Under the pieces are notes generated by a model, which was not told the origin of the DNA, did no database searches, and was given only the letters and a program-made list of their open reading frames with translations. Made by a program: the position numbers and the translations under genes. DNA of 64,000 nt from Desulfobacterales bacterium (GTDB lineage Bacteria; Desulfobacterota; Desulfobacteria; Desulfobacterales; SURF-7), in contig JANQFQ010000006.1 in NCBI GenBank assembly GCA_028277765.1, forward strand, positions 1 to 64,000, read 5' to 3'. Of the stretch, positions 62,040 to 64,000 are shown in pieces. How positions within the stretch are numbered: position 1 is the stretch's first letter; every line of letters starts with the position of its first letter.

Positions 62040-64000
62040 ATGGATAAACAAGTCCCTCTATATAATAGTAGAATTCCTCGTATGTATCTTGAATATATAG
62101 AAAAACAGTATCCTCATCTTAGCTTGGCAGACATACTAAATCGTGCTAACATTACTGAATATGAAGTAAATGATCATGGGCATTGGTTTACCCAAGATGA
62201 GATTAACAATTTTCATGAAATACTGGATGATATAACAAAAAACCCAAATTTATCTAGAGAAGTCGGCAGATATTATTCTTCAGCTAGCGGGATGGGTGCA
62301 GCCAGACAATATTTATTAGGACTTATGACTGTCGCAGGTGCATATCAATTATTAGGTAAAGCATATACTCATTTTAGCAAAAGCCCAATAGTAGAAACAA
62401 AAAAAATTGCTGACAATAAAGTTGAAGTCATTGTAACATTAAAAGATAATGTTAAAGAGCAACCTTTCCAGTGTGAAAATCGCATGGGAGCATTTGAAAC
62501 ACTCGCAAGATTTTTTACCAATAAATACGCAAAGATTGAACATCCTACTTGCTACCATAAAGGTAATGAAGGCTGTCGATATATTATAACATGGGATAAA
62601 AACTTCTCTTATCAATGGAAACGAATTCGTAATTACACATTTTTATTTTGTGTGCCTATTGTCTTATCTTCTTTACTTTTTGTATCAATTTCTACATGGC
62701 TAAATATCCTGTTTATTACAGTTGTATTTATCTTATCCATTTCATCGATAGCTGATTATCATGCAAAAAAGGAATTGTCGAATATCCTTGAAAGTCAAGG
62801 TGATATGGCAAGTGAACTAATAGATCAAATTAATATAAGTCATGATCAGGCAGAATTAATACACAAAATTGGTCAAGCTATATCCCTAATTATAGACATT
62901 GATAAATTAGTAGAAACAATTGCGAACGCGCTGGAAGAACATCTTGATTTTGACCGCGGTGTAATTATGCTGGCTAATAAGGAAAAAACTCGCCTTATTT
63001 ATGCTGATGGTTATGGGCATTCCAAAGGACAGGAAAGAATTTTACAGAACACAGCATTCCATTTGGACAAGAAAAAATCCCGCGGTATTTTCGTACGGAC
63101 ATTTAAGAAAAAAGAACCAATTTTACTGGATGATGTTGTGGAAATTCAGAAAAGTCTTTCCAAACGAAGTTTAATGTTTGCAGAAAAGATGGATGTTCAA
63201 TCGCTTATTTGCGTGCCGATTATTTATGAAAACAAAGCATTAGGCATAATTGCCGTTGATAATGTAAAGAGTAAACGGAAGCTCACAAAAAGTGATATGA
63301 ATCTTTTACTGGGTATTGCTGCGCAAACAGCCACTAGTATAAACAATGCTATTTCCTTTAAAAAACTTCATGAAAGCGAAGAACGTTTCAGGGCCATTTT
63401 TGAATCATCAACAGACTCAATTTTTGTCTGGGACCGGAATTATACTTATATTTATGCTAACAAAGCGAGCCTCCGGCAATTAAACAAAAGCCGTGAAGAA
63501 GTGATCGGCAAAAACCTACTGGATGTACTTGGTTATATCCCTGAGTTAATGGACACATGGAAAACACGGATTGATCAGGTGTTTGAAACTGGTGAGCCAA
63601 TAAAGATGGAAGACACCCGATCCTATAAGGATAGAATTATTTACAGCGAATCCGAGGTTTCTCCGATTAAGGATTCCACAGGGTATGTGTTCGCGGTTGG
63701 GTTTGTATATCGTGACATCACTGAACGGAAGCGGGCAAAAGAAGAAAAGGAGATGCTTCAGGAACAGCTTCGGCAGGCACAGAAGATGGAGGCCATAGGG
63801 ACACTAGCAGGAGGAATCGCGCATGATTTTAACAATATTCTTTTCCCGATTATCGGATATTCTGAGATGATTCTGGAAGACCTGCCCGAGGAGAGCGTTC
63901 TCGAAGAAGATATGTCAGAAATATATAAAGCAGGTATGCGTGCAAAAGACCTTGTTCAGCAGATACTGACTTTCAGTCATAAACATGATAATCAACAGAT
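62040..64000 (+). CDS. sensor histidine kinase with V4R-like, GAF and PAS domains (cut by window end)
   Basis: This open frame has no stop before the window end, so it is absent from the ORF track. Residues 1-185 resemble a V4R/haem-NO-type sensor (GAFETLARFFTNKYAKIEHPTC followed by GNEGCRYIITW). Two hydrophobic segments (about 205-245) then a coiled coil, a GAF domain (about 285-440), a PAS domain (ESEERFRAIFESSTDSIFVW) and the HisKA box LAGGIAHDFNNIL follow. The catalytic half lies outside the window. It starts 19 bases after the methyltransferase gene. The 5' part is as AT-rich as its two neighbours. Confidence 0.85.
   Translation, partial: MDKQVPLYNSRIPRMYLEYIEKQYPHLSLADILNRANITEYEVNDHGHWFTQDEINNFHEILDDITKNPNLSREVGRYYSSASGMGAARQYLLGLMTVAGAYQLLGKAYTHFSKSPIVETKKIADNKVEVIVTLKDNVKEQPFQCENRMGAFETLARFFTNKYAKIEHPTCYHKGNEGCRYIITWDKNFSYQWKRIRNYTFLFCVPIVLSSLLFVSISTWLNILFITVVFILSISSIADYHAKKELSNILESQGDMASELIDQINISHDQAELIHKIGQAISLIIDIDKLVETIANALEEHLDFDRGVIMLANKEKTRLIYADGYGHSKGQERILQNTAFHLDKKKSRGIFVRTFKKKEPILLDDVVEIQKSLSKRSLMFAEKMDVQSLICVPIIYENKALGIIAVDNVKSKRKLTKSDMNLLLGIAAQTATSINNAISFKKLHESEERFRAIFESSTDSIFVWDRNYTYIYANKASLRQLNKSREEVIGKNLLDVLGYIPELMDTWKTRIDQVFETGEPIKMEDTRSYKDRIIYSESEVSPIKDSTGYVFAVGFVYRDITERKRAKEEKEMLQEQLRQAQKMEAIGTLAGGIAHDFNNILFPIIGYSEMILEDLPEESVLEEDMSEIYKAGMRAKDLVQQILTFSHKHDNQQ

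Overview
The window looks like a chromosome segment of an anaerobic, probably sulfate-reducing member of the Desulfobacterota (Desulfobacterales-like). The reasons are a 16-haem Hmc-type transmembrane redox complex with a TmcD-like subunit, an anaerobic Ni-Fe CO dehydrogenase beside an orange-protein (ORP)-like cluster, a fumarate reductase/succinate dehydrogenase carrying HdrB/HdrC-like subunits, and many sigma-54 activators and two-component proteins. Base composition is moderate to AT-rich. No rRNA, tRNA or CRISPR array was seen.

Layout. 0-12 kb: an OprD-like porin, a receiver/DUF4388 protein, a membrane-anchored polysaccharide deacetylase, small envelope proteins, a GIY-YIG protein, phosphofructokinase, a HEAT-repeat membrane protein and two head-to-head chemoreceptor paralogues. 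Two repeat relics lie here: a nested inverted repeat, and a decayed REP-associated transposase with its REP palindromes. 12-24 kb: a TPR lipoprotein and hybrid kinase; a radical SAM protein with a sulfotransferase-methyltransferase fusion; a sigma-54 activator with an ArsC/LMW-phosphatase-like domain that has lost its catalytic residues; and a sigma-54-promoted kinase/activator/archaemetzincin operon. 24-35 kb (minus strand): a GcvH-like protein, a CCG-domain Fe-S protein, CooS, and an ORP-like set (NifX-family proteins, two ferredoxin-containing MinD ATPases, a pseudo-receiver, Gly-rich proteins) led by a sigma-54 promoter and its likely activator.

35-47 kb: the Hmc/Tmc hybrid operon, read on the minus strand as TusA-like, HmcA, HmcB, HmcC, HmcD, TmcD, HmcE, HmcF, then an Rrf1-like receiver behind a terminator. 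It starts at a consensus sigma-54 promoter. A divergent sigma-54 activator, a second receiver with its own sigma-54 promoter and a PAS histidine kinase follow. A composite TTAACA-type element of about 46 bp sits about 85 bp upstream of both promoters with the same internal spacing, which is the best candidate here for an undescribed regulatory circuit.

47-64 kb: a propeller-like protein, the fumarate reductase-Hdr operon, a block of two-component proteins, a PilZ-like protein, and an AT-rich tail with a radical SAM protein, a methyltransferase and a histidine kinase that runs off the window.

Together the genes describe energy metabolism by membrane and cytoplasmic Fe-S/haem electron carriers, under sigma-54 control by PAS sensors that repeatedly carry cysteine clusters. 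ORF-track starts were moved wherever an internal start had a better ribosome-binding site or matched the domain start. No database search was possible, so family names rest on motif recognition.
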